Below are positions 36,997 to 45,794 of a stretch of DNA of 64,000 nt, piece by piece. Source of the stretch: JBGPLJ01 sp963826145 (GTDB lineage Bacteria > Pseudomonadota > Gammaproteobacteria > Steroidobacterales > Steroidobacteraceae); the NCBI GenBank assembly GCA_963826145.1, contig CAWGVW010000002.1, positions 682,001-746,000 on the forward strand, in the 5' to 3' direction. How positions within the stretch are numbered: position 1 is the stretch's first letter; every line of letters begins with the position of its first letter. The position numbers were made by a program, and so were the translations under genes. The notes beneath the pieces are model-generated. The model saw nothing but the letters and a program-made list of their open reading frames with translations, was not told the DNA's origin and ran no database searches.

Positions 36997-37914
36997 ATGA
37001 TTCATCGAAGTAACCATCGCCCTTTGCACCAGATCGCCGCGTGGGCAGTCGGCCTGTGTCTCGTCGGCGGCGCCGCGCACGCCGAACCGGCGGACATCGA
37101 GTTCGCCAAGGGATTCGCGGAGGCGTGGAGCCACGAGGCCTGGGATGCCGTCACTTTTGCAATCCACCCGGATGAGCTCGCGCGCGTGCGCAAACTCGCG
37201 CTCGACGCCGTTGAAGCCGAAGCCAAGGAGAGCAGCAAGGACATCCGGACGCGACTGTTCGGTGCCGCTGTCACTGTCGACGACATCCGCCACATGACGC
37301 CGCATGTGACGATGTCGCTCTTCGTCAAGCGCTTCCTGGCTGCGCCACGCGCCATGAACAAGACGCGCGTAATCGGCAAGGTGCAGGAAGACAAGATGGA
37401 GCACATAGTCGTGCGCGGCTGGGAAGACGAAAACGGCCGCGGCGCGTCGAGCGTTCTTCTCGTTACTCTCACGCCGTACGGCAAGCAGTGGGCCGCAGTG
37501 GTGCCAACGGAGCTCGAGGAAAAGATCGAGGCGATCATTGCCGGGGCAGATATCGGTGCGCGCGATGTCGGCGACAGTCACGTTGCGCCGCTCGATCCGG
37601 CAATCGCAAAGCTCCTCGACATGGGGATCGCAGCCTTGAAGGAGGCACGCTGCAGCGACTACTACAACAATGTCATGAGCCCGAGCTTTCGCAAGGCGAC
37701 GTCCGCCGCCGCGGCCAAGACACTGATCAGCCAGTGCGAAAAGAGCCAGGCGATGCGCGACAGGATACGGATCACGCTCGAGGTCGCGCAAACACTAAGG
37801 CCGCGCTACGAGTACAACAATACGCGGGCAGTCTTCGACATGACAGGGCAGGGCTTGCCCTTCGACCGCTTCACAGTCGAGATGATCGACAAGAAGTGGT
37901 ACATCGCGGAGTGA
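36997..37914 (+). CDS. Secreted hypothetical protein
   Basis: 305 residues with a signal peptide ending GGAAHA. The mature part is two similar-looking helical/strand domains. The second (residues about 205-300) has two Cys (ARCSDYYNNV and SQCEKS) and ends in FTVEMIDKKWYIAE, like an NTF2/SnoaL-type fold used in envelope proteins. No family named. Convergent with the next gene by 4 bp. Confidence 0.65.
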   Translation: MIHRSNHRPLHQIAAWAVGLCLVGGAAHAEPADIEFAKGFAEAWSHEAWDAVTFAIHPDELARVRKLALDAVEAEAKESSKDIRTRLFGAAVTVDDIRHMTPHVTMSLFVKRFLAAPRAMNKTRVIGKVQEDKMEHIVVRGWEDENGRGASSVLLVTLTPYGKQWAAVVPTELEEKIEAIIAGADIGARDVGDSHVAPLDPAIAKLLDMGIAALKEARCSDYYNNVMSPSFRKATSAAAAKTLISQCEKSQAMRDRIRITLEVAQTLRPRYEYNNTRAVFDMTGQGLPFDRFTVEMIDKKWYIAE

Positions 37915-37918
37915 ACCG

Positions 37919-38857
37919 TCAGTCGCGCTCGCAATAGCGTTCCGCGCTGCCGCGGTAACTCGCGATTTCGGTCAACGAGCCCTTGGAATCATCCCAGAGA
38001 TAGTAGCGGGTGAGGACGCTGTGATCGTCGGATTGGGTGACGGCCAGCAGCCGGCTGTCAGCGCGATGCTGAACGGGCTGCGCCCGATTGCAGGGCAGCG
38101 CACTCGAAATGGCGCGCAGCGCGTCCGGCACGAAGATCCGGCCGGTCGGCCATTCGACGAGGGCATAGCTCGCGCAGCGCTCCCCGCAGCTGTTGGCGAC
38201 GACGAGCCAGTGGCCGGCAAAATTGACGCCGTGAACCGCGGCCGCGCGAGCCGCGGCTTCCCATTGAGCGCCCTCCGGACGCGAAGCCGGATCGAACTGA
38301 TATGGGGTGATCGGCGCGAGGATGCGAGCCGGGTATTCCGAGAATCTCGGTGCACCGAGATCGACGTCGTCCGGCCTGTCCGGATTGCGGTTGAGCGCCT
38401 GATCGAGGTTGCGAATGGCTTCGCCTTGCAGATCCCAGTCGTCGATTGCAAGGTTCGCGATCGGCGCACGCTCGACGACAATCTCAACGAGCCGATGCGA
38501 ATTACAAGCAGAAGCGTCGGCGGTGGGCGCAGCTGCCCGGCAAACGCTCCATTCGGTGTGGGCACCGAGCAGATCCGGAACTCCCGGATCGTCGGGCTCT
38601 GCGAACAGCCAGTAACGGCCCGGCGCAAGCTTCAGGATCAGTCCGGACGCTCCGGCCTCCGCGCGCAGAGTGGTGATACCACCGGTGCTCAGCTCGCGCG
38701 CGTATACGATCGCCGCCGTGCGCGCTTCTCCAGGGAAATGAACGGTGACCTCGACCGGCGTGAGCGCAGATTTCGACGTCGCCGCGAAAGCCGCGACGAC
38801 CGCTGCCAGCGCAAACAGCGCTGCAAGCCATTCAAATGCACGACTCAAGTGCCTCAT
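37919..38857 (-). CDS. Secreted hypothetical protein, Cys-rich
   Basis: 312 residues. A hydrophobic N-terminus (FEWLAALFALAAVVAAFAA) is a signal or anchor. The N-terminal half is beta-rich with a short Cys pair (CRAAAPTADASAC). The C-terminal half has GVNFAGHWLVVANSCGERCASYALVEWPTGR, an element seen in several uncharacterised gammaproteobacterial proteins. No function can be given. Confidence 0.65.
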   Translation of the reverse strand: MRHLSRAFEWLAALFALAAVVAAFAATSKSALTPVEVTVHFPGEARTAAIVYARELSTGGITTLRAEAGASGLILKLAPGRYWLFAEPDDPGVPDLLGAHTEWSVCRAAAPTADASACNSHRLVEIVVERAPIANLAIDDWDLQGEAIRNLDQALNRNPDRPDDVDLGAPRFSEYPARILAPITPYQFDPASRPEGAQWEAAARAAAVHGVNFAGHWLVVANSCGERCASYALVEWPTGRIFVPDALRAISSALPCNRAQPVQHRADSRLLAVTQSDDHSVLTRYYLWDDSKGSLTEIASYRGSAERYCERD

Positions 38858-38942
38858 ACTTGGGGCTCAGCTTAGCTCGTGAGCCCCCGGGGGCACAGGG
38901 GCAGCGGCAATTTGGGAGGTCGCCACAGGCGCGCCACAAGGC

Positions 38943-39566
38943 ATGGCTACGCAAGACTGGATTCTGTTCGCCACAGCGACGATCGCTCTCAATCTCACGC
39001 CGGGTCCGGACATGCTCTACATTTCGGCCCAAAGCGTCGCGCATGGGCGGCGGGCCGGCGTGCTCTCTGCGCTCGGGGTCGCTGCCGGGTGCGTGGTGCA
39101 TACGGCTCTGGTGGCGTTCGGTCTGGCGGGAATCCTTGCGAGGGCGCCCGCCGCTTACAACGCCGTCCGCTACGCGGGGGCCGCCTACCTCATTTATCTG
39201 GGCGTCCGGCTGCTCTTCGAAAGACCGACCGGCACAGCGCAGCCGCCGCCGGCCGCCTCGTCGTCGAGGATCTTTCTGCAGGGGCTTATCACCAACGTCC
39301 TCAATCCCAAGGTGGCGCTTTTCTTTCTTGCCTTCCTGCCGCAGTTCGCAGACCCCGCACGAGGTCCGTTGTGGAGCCAGTTCCTGCTGTTGGGCGTGCT
39401 TTTCAATTTCAGCGGCACGCTGATCAACCTGGCGGTTGCTCTCGTTGCTAGCTCCTTGCGGCGGTTCGCATCGGGCGGCGCGCGCACTGGTTTCTGGTTG
39501 CGCAAGCTGTCTGCTACGGTCTTCATCGGCCTCGGCGCGCGGCTCGCGCTCGCCGGCGGACGCTGA
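38943..39566 (+). CDS. LysE/RhtB-family exporter
   Basis: 207 residues with six helices. The N-terminal LNLTPGPDMLYISAQSVAHGRRAG and the NVLNPKVALFFLAFLPQF element are the two family hallmarks. It exports amino acids such as homoserine, threonine or leucine in known members. The substrate cannot be read from sequence. The next gene follows 6 bp later, possibly cotranscribed. Confidence 0.92.
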   Translation: MATQDWILFATATIALNLTPGPDMLYISAQSVAHGRRAGVLSALGVAAGCVVHTALVAFGLAGILARAPAAYNAVRYAGAAYLIYLGVRLLFERPTGTAQPPPAASSSRIFLQGLITNVLNPKVALFFLAFLPQFADPARGPLWSQFLLLGVLFNFSGTLINLAVALVASSLRRFASGGARTGFWLRKLSATVFIGLGARLALAGGR

Positions 39567-39572
39567 ACAGCG

Positions 39573-40382
39573 ATGCGGTGGGCCATCCGGATCGTCCTCA
39601 CATGCGTGCTAGCCGCATGTTCAAGGGCGCACGAAGAACCGCGTGCCGTATCCGGACCAGAGCCGCTGCCTGCAAAGGAGATTGCCCTGCGCGAGGATCA
39701 GGTGCGGTTCGACCGGACTGGTGTTGCCGCGGCAGTACGCGTTGAGCATCGTCCGGCTTCGAGACTGGCTGCGCGGCCTGCGCCCGGAACACAGGCGACG
39801 CCCGCGCACCTCATGGTCATCCTAGATCCCGCGACGCTCGCCGACCCGGCCCTGCCGGAATCGCGCTCGCTGATCGTGTATCCGGCGAAGGACTGGTCAT
39901 GGATCTACAAGCGCCTCGGGCGATCCGTTGAGGACCCGCTGCCACCCTTGAAGAAGGTGCTAGACGATGAACCGAACCGACTCGACATCGGATTGCCGTC
40001 CGTTGCCGGCTACGCGGGCGCACGCGAAGTTTTTCGAACGGGCACGAAGTACCTGCAATTTCATCATGGCCGCGGCGTGCGCTTTTTGACGGTGTACCAG
40101 GCAGACATGCTGCCGGTCACCGATCAGGACGTGATCTATGTCTTTCACGGTCTCACCGATGACGGCAAGTATTGGGTAACGCTCAACTACCCGCTCACGA
40201 GCCGCGCGCTCCCTGCGCCCGACGCCGCGCTCGCGCTGCTCGCCGACTACGATCGGTTCGTGGCGAGTCATAAGGCCTACCTCGAGGACGTTGCGAAGAA
40301 GCTGGGCGCGGCACGCGCCGAAGATTTCACGCCGCGGCTCGATCGACTCGACGGGATGCTCGAGTCGCTCACCATCGAGTGA
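39573..40382 (+). CDS. Hypothetical lipoprotein
   Basis: 269 residues. Signal peptide ending LAAC (lipobox). The mature part is alpha/beta with several Trp/Tyr (KDWSWIYKRLG) and a segment VIYVFHGLTDDGKYWVTLNYPL. The segment has some resemblance to lipoproteins of unknown role. It has no catalytic motif. Convergent with the PLP-enzyme gene by 4 bp. It lies just downstream of the LysE exporter. Confidence 0.72.
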   Translation: MRWAIRIVLTCVLAACSRAHEEPRAVSGPEPLPAKEIALREDQVRFDRTGVAAAVRVEHRPASRLAARPAPGTQATPAHLMVILDPATLADPALPESRSLIVYPAKDWSWIYKRLGRSVEDPLPPLKKVLDDEPNRLDIGLPSVAGYAGAREVFRTGTKYLQFHHGRGVRFLTVYQADMLPVTDQDVIYVFHGLTDDGKYWVTLNYPLTSRALPAPDAALALLADYDRFVASHKAYLEDVAKKLGAARAEDFTPRLDRLDGMLESLTIE

Positions 40383-40386
40383 GTCC

Positions 40387-41520
40387 TCAGGCGCGACCGA
40401 GCGCCTGCGCCAGGTCCGCGATGAGATCGTCCACGTGCTCGAGGCCGATCGATAGGCGGAGCAGATTTTGTGGTGTCCGCGTGGTCGGGCCTTCGATCGA
40501 TGCCCGATGTTCCACCAGGCTCTCGATGCCACCGAGGCTTGTCGCTCTCGTGAACAGTTCGAGACGGGCGGCAACGGACAAGGCCTCGGGCGCTCCTCCA
40601 GGAACGCAAAAGGAAACAATTGCGCCGTGGTATCGCATCTGCCGGCACGCAAGCTCGTGCGTCGAGTGGGTCGGCAATCCGGGATAGAAGACCCGTTCGA
40701 CGTTCAAGGATTGCGCGAGGTACTCGGCGATCTGACCAGCGGTCTCGCTCTGCGTGCGAAAGCGAATGGGGAGCGTCGCAATGCTCCGCCGGATCAGCCA
40801 GCAATCGAACGGCGACGGCACGGCGCCACCGAGGACCTGAAGATTGACGAGTTCCTTCGCGAGGCCGGCATTGCGAACGATGATCGCACCGCCCGTCACG
40901 TCGCTGTGCCCGCCAAAATATTTCGTCGTGCTGTGGACCACCAGGTCTGCGCCAAGATCGAGCGGACGCTGTGCGAGGGGCGTTGCAAACGTACTGTCGA
41001 CTGCAAGTCTGGCGCCGCCCGCATGCGCAACGCGTGCAATCGCCGCAATATCGCTCACGCCGAGCAGCGGATTGCTTGGCGTCTCCACCCAGATCAGTCG
41101 CGTGTTCGCCTTGACCTGCACCTGCAGGTTGGAGGCGTCGCGCGCCTCAAAGAGATCGAATTCGATGCCGTGTGTTGCAAAGAGCGATCGCACCTGTGAC
41201 AGCGTGCCGTGATAGCACTCGGCCGGTGCGAGCAGATGCTCGCCGGGTTTCAGGAGACTGAAAGTCGCAGTGACGGCAGCGCTGCCCGACGCAAAACAGA
41301 ACGCGTGGCCGCCACCCTCGAGCGCCGCGATGCATTCCTCGAGCGCGCGCCGGACCGGATTGTCCGTGCGGCCGTAGGAAAACCCGCTTGGAAAACTGCC
41401 GTCGGTGGCGCGTTCGAACGTCGTGCTCATGACGAGCGGTGGCGTGATAGCGCCGCTCGTCGGATCGACCGGCCGGCCGGCATGGATCGCGAGCGTTTCA
41501 AAGTGGGTGGATTGCTTCAT
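40387..41520 (-). CDS. Cystathionine gamma-synthase/lyase-type PLP enzyme
   Basis: 377 residues of the trans-sulfuration (Cys/Met metabolism) PLP family. The PLP-binding Lys is in VVHSTTKYFGGHSDVTGG. Other hallmarks are YGRTDNPVRRALEECIAALEGG, WVETPSNPLLGVSDI and SLGGIESLVEHRA near the end. MetB, MetC, MetZ and MGL cannot be separated reliably by eye. Probably cytosolic sulfur amino-acid metabolism. The gene lies 5 bp after the DAK2-DegV gene, possibly cotranscribed. Confidence 0.9.
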   Translation of the reverse strand: MKQSTHFETLAIHAGRPVDPTSGAITPPLVMSTTFERATDGSFPSGFSYGRTDNPVRRALEECIAALEGGGHAFCFASGSAAVTATFSLLKPGEHLLAPAECYHGTLSQVRSLFATHGIEFDLFEARDASNLQVQVKANTRLIWVETPSNPLLGVSDIAAIARVAHAGGARLAVDSTFATPLAQRPLDLGADLVVHSTTKYFGGHSDVTGGAIIVRNAGLAKELVNLQVLGGAVPSPFDCWLIRRSIATLPIRFRTQSETAGQIAEYLAQSLNVERVFYPGLPTHSTHELACRQMRYHGAIVSFCVPGGAPEALSVAARLELFTRATSLGGIESLVEHRASIEGPTTRTPQNLLRLSIGLEHVDDLIADLAQALGRA

Positions 41521-41525
41521 GCCTT

Positions 41526-43391
41526 TCAGATCCGTTGCGTCGCGTTGGGTTGGTCGGGCCGGCGCCGTGGCGGCTGGTATTCCTGGATCGCGCAGACCAG
41601 CATTCCCGGGCCACCATGTACCCCGAGCGCCGTCCCCGTCGTTGTGAGAAAACTCGAGTGAATACCGTCGTGCCCGTTGAGGATCGACGCGAGGAGCTTA
41701 CGCCCTTCGGGTTCCGCATTGGCATGTCCGACAGCGACCCGATAGCTCACGCCCGCCGCCATCCGCCGCCGGATGAGTCGTGCGAATCGCTCCACGCGAT
41801 TGCGTCGGCCGAAGATCACGGGTCCCGCGCCAATCTGCCCGCTCGAGTGGCTGCGAAGCACGGGCGTCAGTCGCAATGCATCCGCGATGATCTTTACGAT
41901 ACGAGGTACGCGGCCACCGCGAACCGCGTAGTCGAGCCGTCCAAGCATCGCGAGCGTCAGTGTCTTCGGCACGATGGCCCGCACAGCGAGCTCGATTTCA
42001 TCGCTGGAATATCCCTGGGCGGCGCACTCGGCGGCGTACATCACGATGAGTCCCTGGCCGAGGGAGGCGTTGCGGCTGTCGATCACATGGACTTTGCCAT
42101 GCGTGCGGACCCGGCCGGCTGCTGCCTGCGCTGCGCCCAGCGTGCCACTGACGCTGCCGGTGAGATTGATCGAGACGACAGCGTCGAAATGCGAGCCGAG
42201 GAATTCGAACGCGCGCCGAAAATCGCCGGGCGGGGGCTGCGAAGTTTTCGGATGTTCGGGACTCGTCTCTAGCAGGCGGTAGAACTCATCCTGCGTGAAG
42301 CCCACCTTGTCGAGATAGCTGCGATTGCCGAAATGCACGCGCACCGGCACTACGTGAATACCGAGACGCTCCGATTCCTCGTCTGGAATGTCGGCCGCCG
42401 AATCGGTGACGACCGCGACTCCGCGGCTGCCCGGGTGGTGGGCAAGCTGCTGCTGGCGGCGCATGTCGTCGGCCTTTTGTCCGCTCAGTTCTCCGAACGG
42501 GCGCAAGGTTTCGAACACGGCAGCCGGCACGTTCGCATGAATGTGGATCTTGAGCTTGCCGCCGTGACCGGCGACGACGAGGCTGCTGCCGAGCGACGCG
42601 AGCGCTTCCCGCACCCGCCTGCGATCAAGTGCGGCGCCCGTCACCGTGCACTCCGTGCAGTAGCGATGCCGGACGTCGATCTCGGCGCCGGCCGTCGGTT
42701 CCACGCCATCGTGCACCACAGTTGCCGCCGAGGCCCGTGGCACTTCGCCGGTCGCGAAGTAGTCTGTGGCGCCCTCGACAATTTCCACGAAACCCTGAGC
42801 TCCCGCGTCGACGACATTCGCCCGCCGCATTTCATCGAGATAGTCGCGAGTCGCTTCGACGGAAACTCTAAGACGCGCGCGCGCACGCTCGAAAAGCTGT
42901 ACGAAGTCCGCAGTGCCCGCCCGCTCGTCTGCGATGAGGGACGTCGCGAAGTCCTTGAGCACGGTCAGGATCGTTCCCTCCTTCGGTTCGGTCATGGCAT
43001 CGCGCGCGTATGCGGACCCGCCCTCCACGCCTGCGGCGAAATCGGCCGGTGTCAACACCTCGAGATGACCCAATCGATCGCCGAGTCCGAGAAAGAACTG
43101 CGCGAGGATTGCGCCGGAATTGCCGCGGGCGCCGTCGATCGCCGCGTCGGCCACCTGGGTGAGGACTTGTCCGGCGTGAGCGTTCGATCCCCGCTCGAGG
43201 ACGGCAAGCACGGTCGTCAGCGTCATGGCCATGTTGGTTCCGGTGTCGCCATCCGGTACGGGGAAGACGTTGATCTTGTCGAGGTGTTCCTGGCGCGTCA
43301 GCAGCCGGTAGATGCCTGCGCGCAGTGCGTCGGCGAGGTGCTTGCCGTCGATGCTCGGCAGGGGAACGACGGCAGCGGCCGCGCTCGTCAT
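41526..43391 (-). CDS. DAK2-DegV fusion, FakA/FakB-like
   Basis: 621 residues. Residues about 1-210 are a DAK2 domain (PVPDGDTGTNM, GARGNSGAILAQFF). Then comes a middle domain with CTEC and HIHAN, as in FakA, and the last 290 or so are a DegV domain (VVTDSAADIPDEE, SINLTGSVSGTLGAAQ, HVIDSRNASLGQG). In Firmicutes FakA phosphorylates fatty acids held by DegV proteins (FakB). Here kinase and carrier would be one polypeptide, and the FakA C-terminal domain is absent. Activity is inference. GspB ends 3 bp before it. Confidence 0.9.
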   Translation of the reverse strand: MTSAAAAVVPLPSIDGKHLADALRAGIYRLLTRQEHLDKINVFPVPDGDTGTNMAMTLTTVLAVLERGSNAHAGQVLTQVADAAIDGARGNSGAILAQFFLGLGDRLGHLEVLTPADFAAGVEGGSAYARDAMTEPKEGTILTVLKDFATSLIADERAGTADFVQLFERARARLRVSVEATRDYLDEMRRANVVDAGAQGFVEIVEGATDYFATGEVPRASAATVVHDGVEPTAGAEIDVRHRYCTECTVTGAALDRRRVREALASLGSSLVVAGHGGKLKIHIHANVPAAVFETLRPFGELSGQKADDMRRQQQLAHHPGSRGVAVVTDSAADIPDEESERLGIHVVPVRVHFGNRSYLDKVGFTQDEFYRLLETSPEHPKTSQPPPGDFRRAFEFLGSHFDAVVSINLTGSVSGTLGAAQAAAGRVRTHGKVHVIDSRNASLGQGLIVMYAAECAAQGYSSDEIELAVRAIVPKTLTLAMLGRLDYAVRGGRVPRIVKIIADALRLTPVLRSHSSGQIGAGPVIFGRRNRVERFARLIRRRMAAGVSYRVAVGHANAEPEGRKLLASILNGHDGIHSSFLTTTGTALGVHGGPGMLVCAIQEYQPPRRRPDQPNATQRI

Positions 43392-43394
43392 GCG

Positions 43395-44042
43395 CTACTG
43401 GCGCGGCAGCAGGAAACGCAGACCGCGCTGATTCAATATGACGCCGTCCGGCGTGATCCTTTCGATGCGCAGCGCGTCGTCGATCTGCATGCCTTCGTGG
43501 TATTTGCGTGAATTGATCGAGACGAACCGCTGTTCTGGCGCGGACGCATACACGTGCATCTCGAGATGCAGGTCCGGCAGCTTCGCGCGGCCCTGGGCGA
43601 GAACATCATTCATCGTCGGCAGATTCTGGTCCGACGCATAGTTCGTGAGCTGTGGGTGGTCGAGCAGCGGTTCCTGCGGCGGTCCCGCATCCGTCGAATA
43701 GTCGAACGTGGATCCCGAAGGCGCGGCGGCGGCCGGCAATGGCGATGCAACGGGCGCGGGCGGCAGCTGTGCAGGCTCCGCAATCTTCGCTGCGGCATTC
43801 GATGTGCTGATCGATACCGCGGGCGCTTCAATGGCCGGAGCACTCGCTTGGGCGGAGTCGCCTCGACGGGTCAGCAGCACGATGAGCGCGGCGACGTTGA
43901 TGAGTAGCAGGACGCCGATGACAAGCCACCAGATCGGAACGCGACGCCCGCGGCCCGCGGACTTCACGTCGGCGAAGGACGGTCCGGTACCGCGCTGGCG
44001 ATCGTTCTCGGACTTGCGGAGGGCATCGAGAATGAATGACAT
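43395..44042 (-). CDS. gspB: General secretion pathway protein B (GspB)
   Basis: 215 residues. The classic start MSFILDALRKSENDRQ with one transmembrane helix (about 36-57: VPIWWLVIGVLLLINVAAL) and a C-terminal domain of the GspB type, ending RFVSINSRKYHEGMQID and GVILNQRGLRFLLPR. GspB helps assemble the type II secretin with GspA/ExeA. The gene sits directly after gspA. I take the ATG at 44042, as the longer frame precedes MSFIL with non-family residues. Confidence 0.92.
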   Translation of the reverse strand: MSFILDALRKSENDRQRGTGPSFADVKSAGRGRRVPIWWLVIGVLLLINVAALIVLLTRRGDSAQASAPAIEAPAVSISTSNAAAKIAEPAQLPPAPVASPLPAAAAPSGSTFDYSTDAGPPQEPLLDHPQLTNYASDQNLPTMNDVLAQGRAKLPDLHLEMHVYASAPEQRFVSINSRKYHEGMQIDDALRIERITPDGVILNQRGLRFLLPRQ

Positions 44043-44052
44043 GGCGTTACCG

Positions 44053-45687
44053 TCAGCCTCGCGGACTGGCCGGAGGCATGAGGTAGGGCTGGCCTGGATT
44101 GCCAAGCGCCGTATCCAGCGCGATCTGTGTCTGCATGCCGGCTATGCCGTCGACAGTCAACTGGTGATCGCGCTGGAAGTCCTCGACCAGTCGCGCGAGC
44201 TTTTCGTCGAACACGTCGTCGTTGATCTCCGGCGAACGCGGTACGCCGCGCAATTGTTCCAGGCTGTGACGCAGCCAGCGGACCGAGGCGCCACGCGCGC
44301 CCATCGCAAGCTCGTGCGCATTGACATCGACCGGACGCCATAGCAGCACGTAGTTGCCGTACCAGTACTGGGACAGATCAGCGATGCTGACCTCGTGCGA
44401 TGCACCGTCGAGCTCGATCGTGGCGCCTTCATCGGTGAGGCTGGAAAGCACGATCTGATGCGTGGTGCCGCCGGTCGCCGGTATGAAGAGAATGGCCGGC
44501 CGGTTAAAGGTGCGCAATTCGGCCCAGGAACCCTTCTGATCGACACACTCGAGCTGTTGACGGACGGCAAATGCGCACGCGTCACCCGAGTCCGCGCGGT
44601 ACTCGACGCTCCAGAGCGCGAACAGCCGCGCGAATGCGGAGTCGAGGCTTGTTGCATTCGGGTGATCCGCGAGCAGTTGCGCGAGCTTCGGATTCGGTGC
44701 CGCAGCTGCGACCGGCGCCGCCTTCGCCACAACCGGAGCTGCTGCGGCGGGAGACGCTTTCACGACTTCGGGCTGAACCGGGTTGCGCCAGTAATGCCAA
44801 GCTGCCGCGGCGACCGCGAGGCCTGTCACGACAACGGCGCTGCCCGTCGCCCAACCGAGCCACGGCGGTGCGAACCGTCTTCCGTAGACCTCTGCCGCCG
44901 CTGCACGCACAACCCTCGCGGTGATCCGGTGCTGATCCTGCGTGAATGCGCCAAGCAGCGCGCGATCGCTGATGACGTTGATTATGCGCGGAATGCCGCT
45001 CGACAGGCGGTACAACTCGCGCAGCGCCGCATTCGAGAAAATCTCGGTCGTCGCGCCTGCGACGCGCAGGCGATGACGGGCATAGCCGGCGGTTTCTGTT
45101 CGCGTTAGCGGCGCCAGGTGATACCGCCCCGTCACTCGCTGGGCGAGCTGTCTCAGGTCCTCGCGCGCCAGGAGCTCGCGCAGTTCCGTCTGGCCGATAA
45201 GAATGATCTGCAGGAGCTTGTGCGTCGCGGTTTCGAGATTCGTCAGCAGGCGCACCTGCTCGAGCACGATGGTCGAGAGATTCTGTGCCTCATCGACGAT
45301 GAGCACCACGCGCCGGCCGTTGCCATGGGCGCGCAGCAGGTACCGATTGAGGAGGTCGACCAGCGTCTTGACGCTCGAACGTTCGCCCGTCGGCACCGTA
45401 ATCTGCAGTTCCTCGCAAATCGTCAGCAGGAACTCCGCGGGTGTTATCCTCGGATTGAGAATGAGTGCGACATCGGCTTCCTTCGGTATTTGTCCGAGGA
45501 GGCTGCGCACCACCGTAGTCTTGCCAGTTCCTACCTCGCCAGTGAGCTGGATGAAGCCACCAGCCTCCTTGATGCCGTAGATGAGGTGCGCCAACGCTTC
45601 GGCGTGCCGCTCGCTCAAAAAGAGGTAACGGGGATCCGGCGTGATGGCGAAGGGCTTCTCGTTGAGCCCAAAGAAACTCGTATACAT
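44053..45687 (-). CDS. gspA: ExeA/GspA AAA ATPase with peptidoglycan-binding domain
   Basis: 544 residues. AAA ATPase: FFGLNEKPFAITPDPRYLF, Walker A GEVGTGKTT (50-58), Walker B RVVLIVDEAQ. A transmembrane helix at about 280-300 (GWATGSAVVVTGLAVAAAAW) leads to a Pro/Ala linker, a domain with a C39-peptidase-like look (GGTTHQIVLSSL) and a C-terminal peptidoglycan-binding unit (LVEDFQRDHQLTVDGIAGMQTQIAL). ExeA with GspB moves the secretin through peptidoglycan. The gsp core genes are not in this window. Confidence 0.93.
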   Translation of the reverse strand: MYTSFFGLNEKPFAITPDPRYLFLSERHAEALAHLIYGIKEAGGFIQLTGEVGTGKTTVVRSLLGQIPKEADVALILNPRITPAEFLLTICEELQITVPTGERSSVKTLVDLLNRYLLRAHGNGRRVVLIVDEAQNLSTIVLEQVRLLTNLETATHKLLQIILIGQTELRELLAREDLRQLAQRVTGRYHLAPLTRTETAGYARHRLRVAGATTEIFSNAALRELYRLSSGIPRIINVISDRALLGAFTQDQHRITARVVRAAAAEVYGRRFAPPWLGWATGSAVVVTGLAVAAAAWHYWRNPVQPEVVKASPAAAAPVVAKAAPVAAAAPNPKLAQLLADHPNATSLDSAFARLFALWSVEYRADSGDACAFAVRQQLECVDQKGSWAELRTFNRPAILFIPATGGTTHQIVLSSLTDEGATIELDGASHEVSIADLSQYWYGNYVLLWRPVDVNAHELAMGARGASVRWLRHSLEQLRGVPRSPEINDDVFDEKLARLVEDFQRDHQLTVDGIAGMQTQIALDTALGNPGQPYLMPPASPRG

Positions 45688-45794
45688 CGAGCGAAACCAG
45701 CGGTCTTATCGGCTGCCGCTACAGCATCGGGAAGGCATCATGCCTCGCCGCCCGCGCGAAGTAAAATTCCTCGATGCAACATAGGCTTGCACCG

